Source of the DNA: Gammaproteobacteria bacterium
GTDB taxonomy: Bacteria; Pseudomonadota; Gammaproteobacteria; Steroidobacterales; Steroidobacteraceae
DNA: 55,858 bases
NCBI GenBank assembly: GCA_028293725.1
Contig: JAQGOE010000123.1
Span: 1 to 55,858, forward strand
Direction of reading: 5' to 3'
Numbering within the stretch: position 1 is the first letter of the stretch; every line of letters starts with the position of its first letter. Of the stretch, positions 1-8,297 are shown in pieces. Position numbers and translations under genes: made by a program. The notes beneath the pieces are model-generated. The model was not told the DNA's origin. It did not search any database and was given only the letters and a program-made list of their open reading frames with translations.

Positions 1-1289
1 CCGGTGGGGTTGAAGGGCCCCTTCACCTCGAAGTTGCCGAGACGGAGAATCCGATCCTGGCCGCCGCCGGGAAGCTGCTGGTAGAGCCGGTCGTCCGACT
101 CGGCAAACGTCCGGTGCAGGAAGGTCACCCCCACCTTATGCGGGCCTGCGGTGGCTTTGAAGCGGATGCCCTTGAGGCGCGCATTGATGGCGTCGACCGC
201 CGGGTCCTGCTTCTGGTCGATGGCCTTCAGGTCCTCCTCGCCACCGACATCGCCCTGCCAGAACTTCTTGCCATCGAGGGTTGCGACGAGGGTGTTCTTG
301 AACTCCAGGTTGGTGACCCAAAGCGCGATGGCGAGGTTGCCGATGTTGAGCTCGTACTCACCGTCGGCGGGAAACTCATGCTCCACCAACAGGCCGCCGC
401 GGGTTCCGAGCGGCATACCGTCGACATGGAAGAACTGCGTCGACGGGTTCTTCACGATGTATTGGGTGCCGATCGGATGCTCCGGAATCTCGCCTACGGC
501 ATCGACGGCGATCCCGCGTGCGGCCGAAAGGTATTGATCCAGGAACGAAGGCGAGACCTGCAGAACACTGGCGACGTTGTCGAAGCCGTCGCTACGGTCG
601 TCCTGCGGAAGAATGGTGTTGGGATCGACATTGATGCGCAACAGATCCCAGACGGCGTTCGCGTATTCCTTGCGGTTGAGGCGGTGCAAAGACACCCGAC
701 CCGGATCCGGGCGCGTCGCTGCCGCCGTATCCAGTGTGTTCTCCATCCAACCTACGAAGGAATGAATGGTCGCCGCCTCGGGCTGCGGATTTCCCGGCGG
801 GGGCATCAGGCGGCCGCGCAGCTTGCGCATCGCATGCTCCCAGATTTCCGCCTGGTCGGGAATCTCCTGCGGGGTCATGGTGTCGAAAGCAACACCGCCC
901 GCCCAGTCTTCGGCGTTATGACACTTGCTGCAATACTGCTTGAGCATGCCCCAGTGTTGATCGGCACCGGGAACGTTGCTGGCCTGGGACTCAGCGGAGG
1001 CAGCCGACTCGTCGGCCTTCGCGCGGACCGGTGCAGGAGCCGTTACGGCGGTTGTCGACGAGCTCGATGCCGTATGCGCGGACTGTGCCTGGGTGGCTTC
1101 GGGTTGCGCCTGCGATGGCTGCGAAGACGACACCGGATGCGGGTCCTTCGGCAACGCTTCCGCAGCCGGAGAAGCGGGGGTCTGTTGCGCGGGTGTTACG
1201 TCGGCTGCCGCATCGGCACCGAATGCCAACACCGTTATGCAGCACGCTCCGGCCGCCAGCAGAACTCGTCCCAAAAATCCACGTCTCAT
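1..1289 (-). CDS. DUF1587/DUF1592-type cytochrome c protein, 3' end cut by window
   Basis: Open frame from an ATG at 1289 running off the window edge (429 codons, no stop). Residues 1-25 look like a signal peptide. Residues 30-105 are a low-complexity Ala/Ser/Gln/Pro linker. A c-type haem motif CSKCH sits at 120-124, with a possible distal Met in RGRLMPPPG near 162. HRLNRKEYANAVWDLL (about 202-217) is the hallmark of DUF1587, which in this family is followed by DUF1595, DUF1592, DUF1588 and DUF1585; those later domains would lie outside the window. Family members are large secreted cytochrome-like proteins of unclear biochemical role, common in planctomycetes and some proteobacteria. It is divergent from the MBL-fold gene at 1374. 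Family call is firm from the two motifs; function is unknown. Confidence 0.85.
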   Translation of the reverse strand, partial: MRRGFLGRVLLAAGACCITVLAFGADAAADVTPAQQTPASPAAEALPKDPHPVSSSQPSQAQPEATQAQSAHTASSSSTTAVTAPAPVRAKADESAASAESQASNVPGADQHWGMLKQYCSKCHNAEDWAGGVAFDTMTPQEIPDQAEIWEHAMRKLRGRLMPPPGNPQPEAATIHSFVGWMENTLDTAAATRPDPGRVSLHRLNRKEYANAVWDLLRINVDPNTILPQDDRSDGFDNVASVLQVSPSFLDQYLSAARGIAVDAVGEIPEHPIGTQYIVKNPSTQFFHVDGMPLGTRGGLLVEHEFPADGEYELNIGNLAIALWVTNLEFKNTLVATLDGKKFWQGDVGGEEDLKAIDQKQDPAVDAINARLKGIRFKATAGPHKVGVTFLHRTFAESDDRLYQQLPGGGQDRILRLGNFEVKGPFNPT

Positions 1290-1373
1290 CTACGCCTCGC
1301 GTGTAACACTCGCTACCAACGCCCCTCAACAAGTTACGCTATCAACGTCCTCAACTAGCTACAGTGCCCCGCA

Positions 1374-2309
1374 ATGCCAAAATCCTCACATCGCCGCGAG
1401 TTCCTCAAAACCACACTGTCCGCCGGTGCGGGAATAGCCTTGTCGCACCTGGTAATCCGACCCGCATTGTCGCGTGATCGTGCCCCTCCAATCGTCCCGA
1501 GCCGCGTGAACGACCACCTGGTGGTGGTCTCCGGGGCCGGCGCAAATTGCGTGGCCTTACAAGGACCTGAGGGCGTTTTACTGATCGACGGCGGCCTCGA
1601 GGAGCGCTCCGGCGAACTCGTCAAAGCCGTCCTGTCCGAGACCCACGCCAAGGCAATCCACACCCTGGTCAATACCCATTGGCACCCGGAGCAGACCGGC
1701 GCCAACGGGCGTCTGGCCAAGGCCGGGGCCACGATCATCGCCCACAACAACACCAGGCTGTGGCTGGAATACCCACAGCAAGAGCCCGGCCGCCCCGGCA
1801 CCTGGGGGCCGCTGCCGCCTAAGGCCCGTCCCGGCAAATCGATCTACGCGACCGAAAAACTGACCTTCGGTGGCGAGCAGATCGAGCTGGGCTATTTGCT
1901 CCAGGCTCACACCGACGGTGACATCTACGCCTTCTTCCGCGAGTCGAATGTACTCGCAGCCGGCGGAGTCGTGTCGAATGAAGGCTGGCCGGTGGTCGAT
2001 TACAAAACCGGGGGCTGGATCGGCGGCCTCGTGGAGGGCCTCAAGACCCTCGTGGCGCTCGTGGACGATCACACCGTGATCATCCCCGCCAACGGCCCCA
2101 ACCTCACGAAGGCGGAGCTTGCGGCCCAGGCGGACATGTACGCGACCATCTTCGACCGTATGCAAAAGCTGATTCGCAAAGGAATGGGCCCCGACGAGGT
2201 GCTCGCCGCGGCACCCACCAAGGAATTCGATGCCAAGTGGGGCGACTCGAAGCAGTTCGTCGAACTTGCCTTCAAGAGCCTCTGGGGCCACGTCGCTCCC
2301 GACGCCTGA
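1374..2309 (+). CDS. Tat-exported metallo-beta-lactamase-fold protein with degenerate metal site
   Basis: 311 residues. The N-terminus has a twin-arginine motif (HRREFLKTT) followed by a hydrophobic stretch, so periplasmic export is likely. The fold is recognisable from LLIDGG (about 69-74), the THWH strand at 101-104 and HTDGD at 179-183. The canonical HxHxDH motif is altered: THWHPEQ keeps both first His (102, 104) but has Glu106 for Asp and Gln107 for His. The late GHG histidine is replaced (IIPANGP, Asn240), and no Asp is seen where the bridging ligand normally sits (AAGGVVSNEG). Only His102, His104 and His179 remain of the usual six ligands. It may be a non-canonical or non-hydrolytic member. 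It ends just before the terminator of the convergent TonB receptor gene. Confidence 0.85.
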   Translation: MPKSSHRREFLKTTLSAGAGIALSHLVIRPALSRDRAPPIVPSRVNDHLVVVSGAGANCVALQGPEGVLLIDGGLEERSGELVKAVLSETHAKAIHTLVNTHWHPEQTGANGRLAKAGATIIAHNNTRLWLEYPQQEPGRPGTWGPLPPKARPGKSIYATEKLTFGGEQIELGYLLQAHTDGDIYAFFRESNVLAAGGVVSNEGWPVVDYKTGGWIGGLVEGLKTLVALVDDHTVIIPANGPNLTKAELAAQADMYATIFDRMQKLIRKGMGPDEVLAAAPTKEFDAKWGDSKQFVELAFKSLWGHVAPDA

Positions 2310-2312
2310 CAT

Positions 2313-2346
2313 AAAAAAGGGCCGGTCAGGTTACCCCGACCGGCCC
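2313..2346 (-). terminator. Rho-independent terminator of the TonB receptor gene
   Basis: Perfect 9-bp inverted repeat (GGGCCGGTC at 2319-2327, GACCGGCCC at 2338-2346) with a 10-nt loop. Read on the minus strand the hairpin is followed by a run of six T (A-run 2313-2318 on the plus strand). It lies 23 nt past the receptor stop codon. The hairpin could also slow plus-strand transcription from the MBL-fold gene, but no T-run follows on that side. Confidence 0.9.
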
Positions 2347-2369
2347 ACAGTACGCATCGTCTCTCTAAC

Positions 2370-5300
2370 TTAGAACGTGTACCTGAACCCGATCCGGTAC
2401 GCCAGACCCAGCGTATCGAAGAAGACCGGGTTCGTGCCGCCGTAGTTGTTGCCGGGTCCGAACCTGCTCGCACCGCCGGTCAGAGGCGGCTGCTTGTTGA
2501 ACACGTTGTTGACCTGGGCGTACAGCGACAGACCATTGGCCGCTCCCTCCCTGAACGTGTAGCTGCCGTTCAGGTTGAACAGGAAGTACGACGGCACATG
2601 GTTGTCGTCCATCGCGTGGTACCCGTAGTTCGTCAGATTCGCAGGCAGAGTTCCTGAAAGAACCTGAGTGTATAGAGTGCCCGCGGCAGGCGTGACACCC
2701 AGGTAATCCCTGACGCCGCGGCTCACGAAGTTCATCTGCGGCGTGATGGACAGGCCACCCTGCGACCAGGTAGTCATGAACGTGCCACGCCACCGGGCGG
2801 TCGCCGTGTAGTCGTTGAGGAATCCATTGCCAGTCCCGGTCTGACCCAGAATGCTGTACGAGTAGCACCCGAACTTGTAGCCCTGGGTACAGTTCGAGAA
2901 CGTCTGCTGGTCTGTGAAGGTCGTCAGCAAGCGCGTGGTCAGCGAGCCCAAGGAACCCAAGTCCATTGTGTCCTGAACTGAGAAGTCGATGCCGCTGACC
3001 AGGTAGAACGCGCCGTTGTACGAGCCGGGTGAGATTGATTTCAGGTTCAATGTACTGCAGGCGGTTGAGACCGCCCCACTCGCATTCCAACAATTCTGGT
3101 AGAACTGCTGGGCGGTGGCGATCTCGGCCGCGCTCGTCGCCGGCGTCGTCGTACCCGGATTATAGAATGACATCTGGCCGCAGGACGCCGCATCTCCTGC
3201 AGCGCAGCTGTTTTCCAAAATGGCGACGGACGCCTGCTCGATCGCGTTCTTGATCTTGATGTGGAAGTAGTCCGCCGAGAAGGAGAACCCGGGCAGCATG
3301 GTCGGCGTGAGGACGATACCGAAGGTGGTGGTGTCCGAGGTCTCCGGCTTCAGGTTGGGGTTACCCAACAGGTTCCAGTCGCAGGGGTCGTTGCGGCTGC
3401 TGCTGTTGTTCGGGGCGGCACAGTACCCGAAGGTGCCGCCCGCCGAGATAACCTGCGAATAGTAGAGCTCGCGGAAGTTGGCTGCACGCGAGTCGCGCGA
3501 CTGGGTGGCGCGCAGGCGCACGCCTTCGATCGGCTCGTAGTTCAAGCTCGCCTTCCACGTGGTCAGGTTGTGTGAGAACTCCTGGCCCACGAATTGATTG
3601 AAGGTGTTGATGCCGGTGAACTGTAGCTGGTTCGTATAGCGCGCCTCACGTCCGGCGATGTCGAGCTCCAGCGATTTCGCGAAGGGCAGATCCTTCAGCA
3701 GCGGGATGATGGTCTCCAGGTAAGCTTCGTGGACAGTCACCTTACCGCCGAAGGATTGCCCGTACTGTGTCGGATAATCGGTGCCGATATAGCCAGGTAC
3801 TCCAGGCTGGTCGATGTTCGCGCCAACCTCCTGGCGGAACTCGTAACCGATGGCGGACGAGAACGCACCGGCGCCGATGCCGTCGAAGTAGTCTCCCGAG
3901 GCGTTGATGTTGGCATCGGTCTGCTCGTAGCGCAGCTGCTCCACCAGGTTGCCGAACCCGTAGGCCAGCTGCTGCTTGGTGAGCGGCTGGTTGCCAAAGG
4001 CATTGATGGGCACGCAACCGTTCGCGATGAGGGGGTTCGCCGTGCTGTAGCCGCCAAACGCATTGGCCGCCACGGCACCCGCAAAGCCGTCTAGCGTGAC
4101 ACGGCATACCGGCTGGCCGGTAGCGGGATCTATAACCGCATCCCGCGCCATCGCCATGGCGTAGTTGTGGATGTTGTCGATGACCATCTGGTCGTGGTGC
4201 GTGAGGCCGTAGTCGTAGTTAGCGTCCCACGACCACGTGGAGGACCCGAACTTGCCGTTGAGCCCGAAGGTGGCGCGCTCGACGCGGGAGGAGAATATCG
4301 TCTCCCCAGGCACCTGCGAGCTCCAATCCTTGTTGATGCCCGCCGGACCAGTCGGAAACAGCGCCTGGTTTTTACATGCCTGCGTCAGCGAAGTGCTGGT
4401 CGAAATGTAAGCATTGTTGGTGCAATCCACGAAGCCGAACGTGGTTGCGCCGCCCGCGGTCGGATTGTCCGAGCTCACCTTGCCGTAATACAGGCTGCTC
4501 TTCCAATGGATCCCGTCGACGATCTCGCCGTCGAACAGTCCCATGATCACGCCGCGGCTCACCTGCGACATGAGGTTGGTATGCGCGTAGATGTCCTCGC
4601 CGTCGCCACCAGGCATCGTATTGATGAAGTTCGCTCCGGCGGCCGCGTAAGGCTGCACGAGGCCGTACGGGGTGGCCGCTGTACCCGTGGTGTTACCCTG
4701 TGCGGCGTAAGCGGTCGTAGGATGGATGCCCGTTACAAACACGCCGTACGGGCTGCTGAGGTTGCGCAGGCCGGCTCCGGTGTCATAGACAGTGGTGGTA
4801 CCGAGAGCGTTGATTCCCTGGAAGACACCCTGGTTTCTGGCGCACCAGACGCGGATGTTGTCGCAACCCGCACTATCCTGGCGCTCGACTTCACCGCCCA
4901 GGGTGAAATGGAACTTGCCGTCGAACATGCTGTGACCGAACGCGGCACCGAAGTGATGGTCGCGCGCATCGCTGTGGCTGGTCTGGAAGAAGTCGCCGTT
5001 GACCTTGCCACCTTCGAGCTTGTTGTCGAGGATGATGTTTTCCACGCCCGCGATGGCGCCAGAGCCGTAGGCCGCGGAAGCGCCGCCGGTCACGACGTCG
5101 ATTCGCTGCACCATGATCTGCGGGATGAAGTTCAGGTCGACCTGGTCGCCCTGTTCCGTCTGGACGAAGCGCTGGTTGTCGACCAGCACCAGGGTGCGGC
5201 TACCGAAGTAGGGATTCAGGCCCCGCAGGTCGGGGATGTACGCACCAGTGAAAAAGTTCGAGTTACCGGTGTTGGCGGGCGTGAACGTGGAAGCGTTCGC

Positions 5301-5639
5301 CGGCGTGAGCTGCAGAGTCTGACCGATGTTCACCACACCCACGCTGTCCATCGCAGAGGCGTCGATGACGGTCGTCGGTGTCGGTGTGTTGAAATCGTTG
5401 GTTCGCTTGATGCGCGAACCGGTTACGGTGATCTCCTCGAGAGTCGCCGGTGCTCCACCTCCCGCGGGGGTTTCATCGGCCGGTTTTTGCTGTGCCTGGG
5501 CCGTGGCGCCCAGCCCGATCACCAACGTCGCGGCCCACAGGCTGCGCGTTAGCTGCTTGGGCAGCTTTGTGTCGAATCTGCCCGACTTGGCAATAACTGC
5601 CCGAACGGCAGATCGAATACTGAGACGTGTAACGCTCAT
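2370..5639 (-). CDS. TonB-dependent outer-membrane receptor (large)
   Basis: 1089 residues. An N-terminal extension of about 30 residues precedes a signal peptide ending near GATAQAQQ. A TonB-box/plug start follows (EEITVTGSRIKR), then plug signatures (RTLVLVDNQRFV, IDVVTGGASAAYGSGAIAG) and a 22-strand barrel ending in the aromatic terminus GFRYTF. Such receptors import siderophores, vitamin B12, glycans or hydrophobic nutrients through the outer membrane using TonB-ExbBD energy. The TGSRI start and Ala-Tyr-Gly-Ser repeat are typical of nutrient receptors in oligotrophic proteobacteria; the substrate cannot be told. The start at 5639 has a strong purine-rich site (GGGAGGGGG) 5 nt upstream. 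The 5' region is partly duplicated upstream (5685-5954). Confidence 0.93.
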   Translation of the reverse strand: MSVTRLSIRSAVRAVIAKSGRFDTKLPKQLTRSLWAATLVIGLGATAQAQQKPADETPAGGGAPATLEEITVTGSRIKRTNDFNTPTPTTVIDASAMDSVGVVNIGQTLQLTPANASTFTPANTGNSNFFTGAYIPDLRGLNPYFGSRTLVLVDNQRFVQTEQGDQVDLNFIPQIMVQRIDVVTGGASAAYGSGAIAGVENIILDNKLEGGKVNGDFFQTSHSDARDHHFGAAFGHSMFDGKFHFTLGGEVERQDSAGCDNIRVWCARNQGVFQGINALGTTTVYDTGAGLRNLSSPYGVFVTGIHPTTAYAAQGNTTGTAATPYGLVQPYAAAGANFINTMPGGDGEDIYAHTNLMSQVSRGVIMGLFDGEIVDGIHWKSSLYYGKVSSDNPTAGGATTFGFVDCTNNAYISTSTSLTQACKNQALFPTGPAGINKDWSSQVPGETIFSSRVERATFGLNGKFGSSTWSWDANYDYGLTHHDQMVIDNIHNYAMAMARDAVIDPATGQPVCRVTLDGFAGAVAANAFGGYSTANPLIANGCVPINAFGNQPLTKQQLAYGFGNLVEQLRYEQTDANINASGDYFDGIGAGAFSSAIGYEFRQEVGANIDQPGVPGYIGTDYPTQYGQSFGGKVTVHEAYLETIIPLLKDLPFAKSLELDIAGREARYTNQLQFTGINTFNQFVGQEFSHNLTTWKASLNYEPIEGVRLRATQSRDSRAANFRELYYSQVISAGGTFGYCAAPNNSSSRNDPCDWNLLGNPNLKPETSDTTTFGIVLTPTMLPGFSFSADYFHIKIKNAIEQASVAILENSCAAGDAASCGQMSFYNPGTTTPATSAAEIATAQQFYQNCWNASGAVSTACSTLNLKSISPGSYNGAFYLVSGIDFSVQDTMDLGSLGSLTTRLLTTFTDQQTFSNCTQGYKFGCYSYSILGQTGTGNGFLNDYTATARWRGTFMTTWSQGGLSITPQMNFVSRGVRDYLGVTPAAGTLYTQVLSGTLPANLTNYGYHAMDDNHVPSYFLFNLNGSYTFREGAANGLSLYAQVNNVFNKQPPLTGGASRFGPGNNYGGTNPVFFDTLGLAYRIGFRYTF

Positions 5640-5643
5640 CTAA

Positions 5644-5663
5644 GCCCCCTCCCTCGAGAACGA
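5644..5663 (-). repeat. 20-nt direct repeat, copy 1 (receptor ribosome-binding region)
   Basis: The 20 bases at 5644-5663 are identical to those at 5935-5954. Both copies contain the purine-rich ribosome-binding site and lie directly upstream of an ATG on the minus strand: here the real receptor start, there the start of the remnant. Confidence 0.9.
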
Positions 5664-5684
5664 ATGACTGTGAGTCAATGCGGG

Positions 5685-5927
5685 TTAATGAATGATCGAA
5701 AACTGTGCGATCGGAAAATGCCGATAGCTGGCGTCTACCACGGCCATTGGCGTGGTGACTGCGAAAACGGTGGCGCGAATGCCGCGCAATTCAGGGAGCG
5801 TGTACTCCCGGGCGCGGCGGCCGGCGGGAGATTCGTCGACTGGCGTTTGCTGTACCGGGACGGTGACGCCCGGCCCGAAGGCTGGCGCCGCCCCCGCGGC
5901 AGCATCGATAGGACGAATCACGGTCAT
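5685..5927 (-). pseudogene. Remnant of a TonB receptor 5' end (partial tandem duplication)
   Basis: An 80-codon frame whose start context matches the intact receptor immediately downstream. Residues around GVTVPVQQTPVDESPAG align with GATAQAQQKPADETPAG at the signal-peptide/plug junction of the intact protein, and the DNA in this stretch is visibly similar. After about 40 residues similarity is lost and the frame ends. There is no plug or barrel. I read it as a decayed leftover of a duplicated or replaced receptor gene. An alternative is a short upstream peptide retained for regulation, since it keeps the same strong ribosome-binding site. Confidence 0.65.
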
Positions 5928-5934
5928 CTAAAAG

Positions 5935-5954
5935 GCCCCCTCCCTCGAGAACGA
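5935..5954 (-). repeat. 20-nt direct repeat, copy 2
   Basis: Identical to 5644-5663. It places a strong purine-rich ribosome-binding site a few bases before the ATG of the remnant frame, and marks the upstream edge of the duplicated segment; similarity fades within about 20 nt beyond it. Confidence 0.9.
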
Positions 5955-5977
5955 TTACGCGTCGGTCAGTGAAAAGC

Positions 5978-6420
5978 TCAAACCGGGATGTGTTGCATCG
6001 GCGTGACGGTGTTGGGCAGCATCAAGTTTGGTTTGAGAAGGTGACAAAAGTCAGTAGGATACCGGGCAAGGTACTTGTGGCGTTCTGGAAAAGATGCGGC
6101 CACGCAACGTTTCCAAAACCCTCCGAATTCGTGCCCGTCAACGGGGCGTATACGTACCACGTATCCGCCTTCGGCGCCGTCTTTCCGAGGCACGATTGTG
6201 ACGGTAATCGCATCTGCCGGGCTTCATCAGGCCTCCTGCCAGCCGTCGGTAGATGTTATTGAGGCTGTGGCCGTCGAGCTTGAGAATCCGGGGTCGCTCG
6301 TTGTGGGACACATGCAACACCAGACGCATGTGCGGATTCGCGACATGGATCTCATTTACGCTGCGCTGCAAAATGAGCGGTGTTTTGAAGTCGTATTGGG
6401 CAGCCGAAGGGGTGTGGCTG
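5978..6420 (-). pseudogene. Frameshifted DUF6152-like gene remnant
   Basis: In one minus-strand frame the segment reads YDFKTPLILQRSVNEIH, then VANPHMRLVLHV and LKLDGHSLNNIYRR, ending at LMKPG. It then continues one base out of frame as DAITVTIVPRKDGAEGGYVV. The two halves together match the order seen in the intact paralogues at 8298 and 8739 (EFQWTNPH, NSPNNL.R.GW, VKPGDQVT, PLKDGSKGG). The shift is explained by one extra base near 6215. A start with signal peptide and the usual HHS motif are not recognisable; a second shift near 6410 is possible. It lies directly downstream of the ten-gene operon on the same strand, so it is probably a decayed former member. Confidence 0.75.
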
Positions 6421-6501
6421 CGAAGGTGTTACTGCCACTACCCCCCATCAGCGCGGGGCGGCGCCCCTTCCCCGGAGGCCAGCGTCGAGCCCTAGACCGC
6501 C

Positions 6502-7002
6502 TCAGGTAAAACCGATCCAACGGCCGGTGGCCACGATGATGATCCACAACGTCAGGGAGCAGGCCGCGGCGAACCGGGCGGCGGGTGGAGGTGTACCCCG
6601 ATCCCACGCGGCCATCCCGCGCGCCGTGAAGAAGTGAAAGACCAGCATGTTCATGGCAGCGAGCGCGAGGCACAACATCTTTATCCGAAACGGCAGGTTC
6701 AGGTAGTAAGTCGCCGCCTTCGAGCTGAACATCATCGATCCCGCGACGAACGCGACCGCGAATGCCGTCCACGCCCACGGCAGCGAGCTCGCAATAACCT
6801 CCGACACCGAGCGACTTCTGCTCCCAAACCCGAGGAGCCGCAAATCCATCATGGCGACGGACCCGACAACGACGGTCAGAGCGAGCACATGCAACGTCTC
6901 GACGATTGGGAACAACCAGGTCGACTCGGCAATAGCGATCGCGAAAGGGCGATGCTCCAGCCAGGTCATCAGTGCCGGCGCGGCCATGGAAGTCGCACTC
7001 AT
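6502..7002 (-). CDS. DUF6644-like four-helix membrane protein
   Basis: 166 residues from the ATG at 7002, which overlaps the preceding gene's TGA as ATGA and so implies translational coupling; a longer upstream start at 7044 would lie inside that gene. About four hydrophobic segments are visible (LFPIVETLHVLALTVVVGSV, AWTAFAVAFVAGSMMF, IKMLCLALAAMNMLVFHFF, LTLWIIIVATGRWIGF). The pattern ETLHVLAL-[x]-MDLRLLG and RIKMLCLALAAMN is shared with the next gene upstream, so the two are paralogues. Small membrane proteins of this type often sit beside DUF6152 genes. Biochemical role is unknown. It is the last intact gene of the operon. Confidence 0.7.
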   Translation of the reverse strand: MSATSMAAPALMTWLEHRPFAIAIAESTWLFPIVETLHVLALTVVVGSVAMMDLRLLGFGSRSRSVSEVIASSLPWAWTAFAVAFVAGSMMFSSKAATYYLNLPFRIKMLCLALAAMNMLVFHFFTARGMAAWDRGTPPPAARFAAACSLTLWIIIVATGRWIGFT

Positions 7003-7484
7003 AGGTAAGCGATCAGGCGTCCGGCCGCGACGATACTTACGCACAGGACGAGGCTCGCGATACCCAACGCTCCCCCGAGCCGGCGCCGCGCAGGCGAGGC
7101 ATTCCAGTAGCCCGGCTCCCGGGCGGTGGCCGTCTGAAATACGAAAGTCAGGACGACCAGCACGGCAACCATGAGCATTTTCAGGCGGAAGGCGTCATTC
7201 ATCAGCTCGCGATTCGGCTCGGTGATGATCAGCAGAATGCCACTCGCCAACAGCACAACCAGGGCGCGCCAGGTCCACGGAATGAAGTTCCCCGCCAGCG
7301 TAGCCAACGGCGGCCCGCTTCGTATCAGCCGTAACAGTCGGAAGTCGAGCATTCCGAGGGTCGTCACGACCACGGCGATGCTTAGAATGTGGACCGTCTG
7401 CACGGTGGGCACGAACCAGCCCAGCCCGGCGAATAACTGACTGAGTGAGGTGGCGGCAAGCCAGTCGGAAAACTGCTGGATCAT
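6999..7484 (-). CDS. DUF6644-like membrane protein, paralogue of the next gene
   Basis: 161 residues with about four membrane helices and the same skeleton as its neighbour: TVQTVHILSIAVVV, LDFRLLRL, RLKMLMVAVLVVLTFVF and a C-terminal helix ending GRLIAYL. The conserved His after the first helix start (xTxHILxxxxV) and the RxKM motif are present in both, which might mark a haem- or quinone-related membrane function, but this is a guess. The start at 7484 is 7 nt after the preceding stop. Its stop overlaps the next start as ATGA, so the pair may form a heterodimer. Confidence 0.7.
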   Translation of the reverse strand: MIQQFSDWLAATSLSQLFAGLGWFVPTVQTVHILSIAVVVTTLGMLDFRLLRLIRSGPPLATLAGNFIPWTWRALVVLLASGILLIITEPNRELMNDAFRLKMLMVAVLVVLTFVFQTATAREPGYWNASPARRRLGGALGIASLVLCVSIVAAGRLIAYL

Positions 7485-7491
7485 GAAGTCG

Positions 7492-8277
7492 TCATTCCTT
7501 CTTGAAACCCGTCTCGCCGTTAGCGTCGACGGGATTGCGGTCGTTTTCGGCGCAAATGAATTCGAGCAGCGTCCACTCCCTGGAGCGTTTGTAGGTAAAG
7601 CTGTGCGACCAGGGCTTCGCGAGCGCCACGGGATCCTCCGCGGTCAGCTCATCGACCAGGGTGTCAGGATCCGCCTTGTCCAGGTGAATCCGCTCGGTGA
7701 GGTGCAGCTTGTCGCTGTGCTTCATGCCCATCCCGAGCGCAACACTCTCCTTGATGCCGACCGTATCGACAACGAGAGTAGCGCCTTCCCAGTGACCGAT
7801 GGAATCACCCGCGAACGTCGCCTCCAGATCGTTGGGGTGGCCGCGGCCGTCGGTATAGATATTCCGCCACTGCATCCACGCCTCATGGTGCGTGGTGACT
7901 CGGCCAGGCGTAAAGAGGAATTCCATCGGGTACTGCCCGACACCCATGATGCCCGGCATCCCGGGAGGTGTGCAGTAGGAGCCCTCGTGGGAGACCTGAC
8001 CACCCTTCGTTTCCACCGCGTGTTGCCACGCTTGGTAGTCCTCGAGGTATTTGCCTTTGAGCGCCGGCTTCTCGGCCGCCGGCGGACCCGGGGCCGGTGG
8101 ACCGCCGGCAGGACGACTCAACACCCAGACGCCACCCCAGTCGGGCAACGTATCGAGGGACGCGTAGTGACCTTTGGGGTGGGCGGTGACGGGGACCTTG
8201 GTGGCGGGGGTGGCCGCCTGAGCACCGAGGCACAACCCGCCGAGGGCGCCTGCCAACAACACAACCGGTATGTTCAT
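7492..8277 (-). CDS. Secreted conserved protein of unknown function (GHWEG family), copy 2
   Basis: 261 residues from the ATG at 8277, preceded by GGCGAGG; a GTG at 8295 would add six residues. A signal peptide is clear (VVLLAGALGGLCLGAQA). The conserved block is DGRGHPNDLEATFAGDSIGHWEG, with ATLVVDT directly after it, preceded by CTPPGMPGIM. The same order (YPAGMPMIM, DGRPHTDP, ESIGHWEGSTLVVDT) occurs in the protein at 9206, so the two are paralogues flanking the DUF6152 pair. This family is widespread next to TonB receptors and DUF6152 genes in proteobacteria and acidobacteria; I know no characterised member. A periplasmic location is likely. Confidence 0.72.
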   Translation of the reverse strand: MNIPVVLLAGALGGLCLGAQAATPATKVPVTAHPKGHYASLDTLPDWGGVWVLSRPAGGPPAPGPPAAEKPALKGKYLEDYQAWQHAVETKGGQVSHEGSYCTPPGMPGIMGVGQYPMEFLFTPGRVTTHHEAWMQWRNIYTDGRGHPNDLEATFAGDSIGHWEGATLVVDTVGIKESVALGMGMKHSDKLHLTERIHLDKADPDTLVDELTAEDPVALAKPWSHSFTYKRSREWTLLEFICAENDRNPVDANGETGFKKE

Positions 8278-8297
8278 GCGTCGCCTCGCCAACACGA

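Noticed and set aside
114..1358. Long plus-strand open frame (414 codons) opposite the DUF1587/DUF1592 gene
   Set aside because: The minus strand encodes a recognisable haem and DUF1587 protein; the plus frame is Arg-rich with no domain and is antisense shadow in GC-rich DNA.
4167..5552. 461-codon plus-strand frame inside the TonB receptor
   Set aside because: Antisense shadow; composition rich in Arg, Val and Asp with no motif, while the receptor on the other strand is intact.
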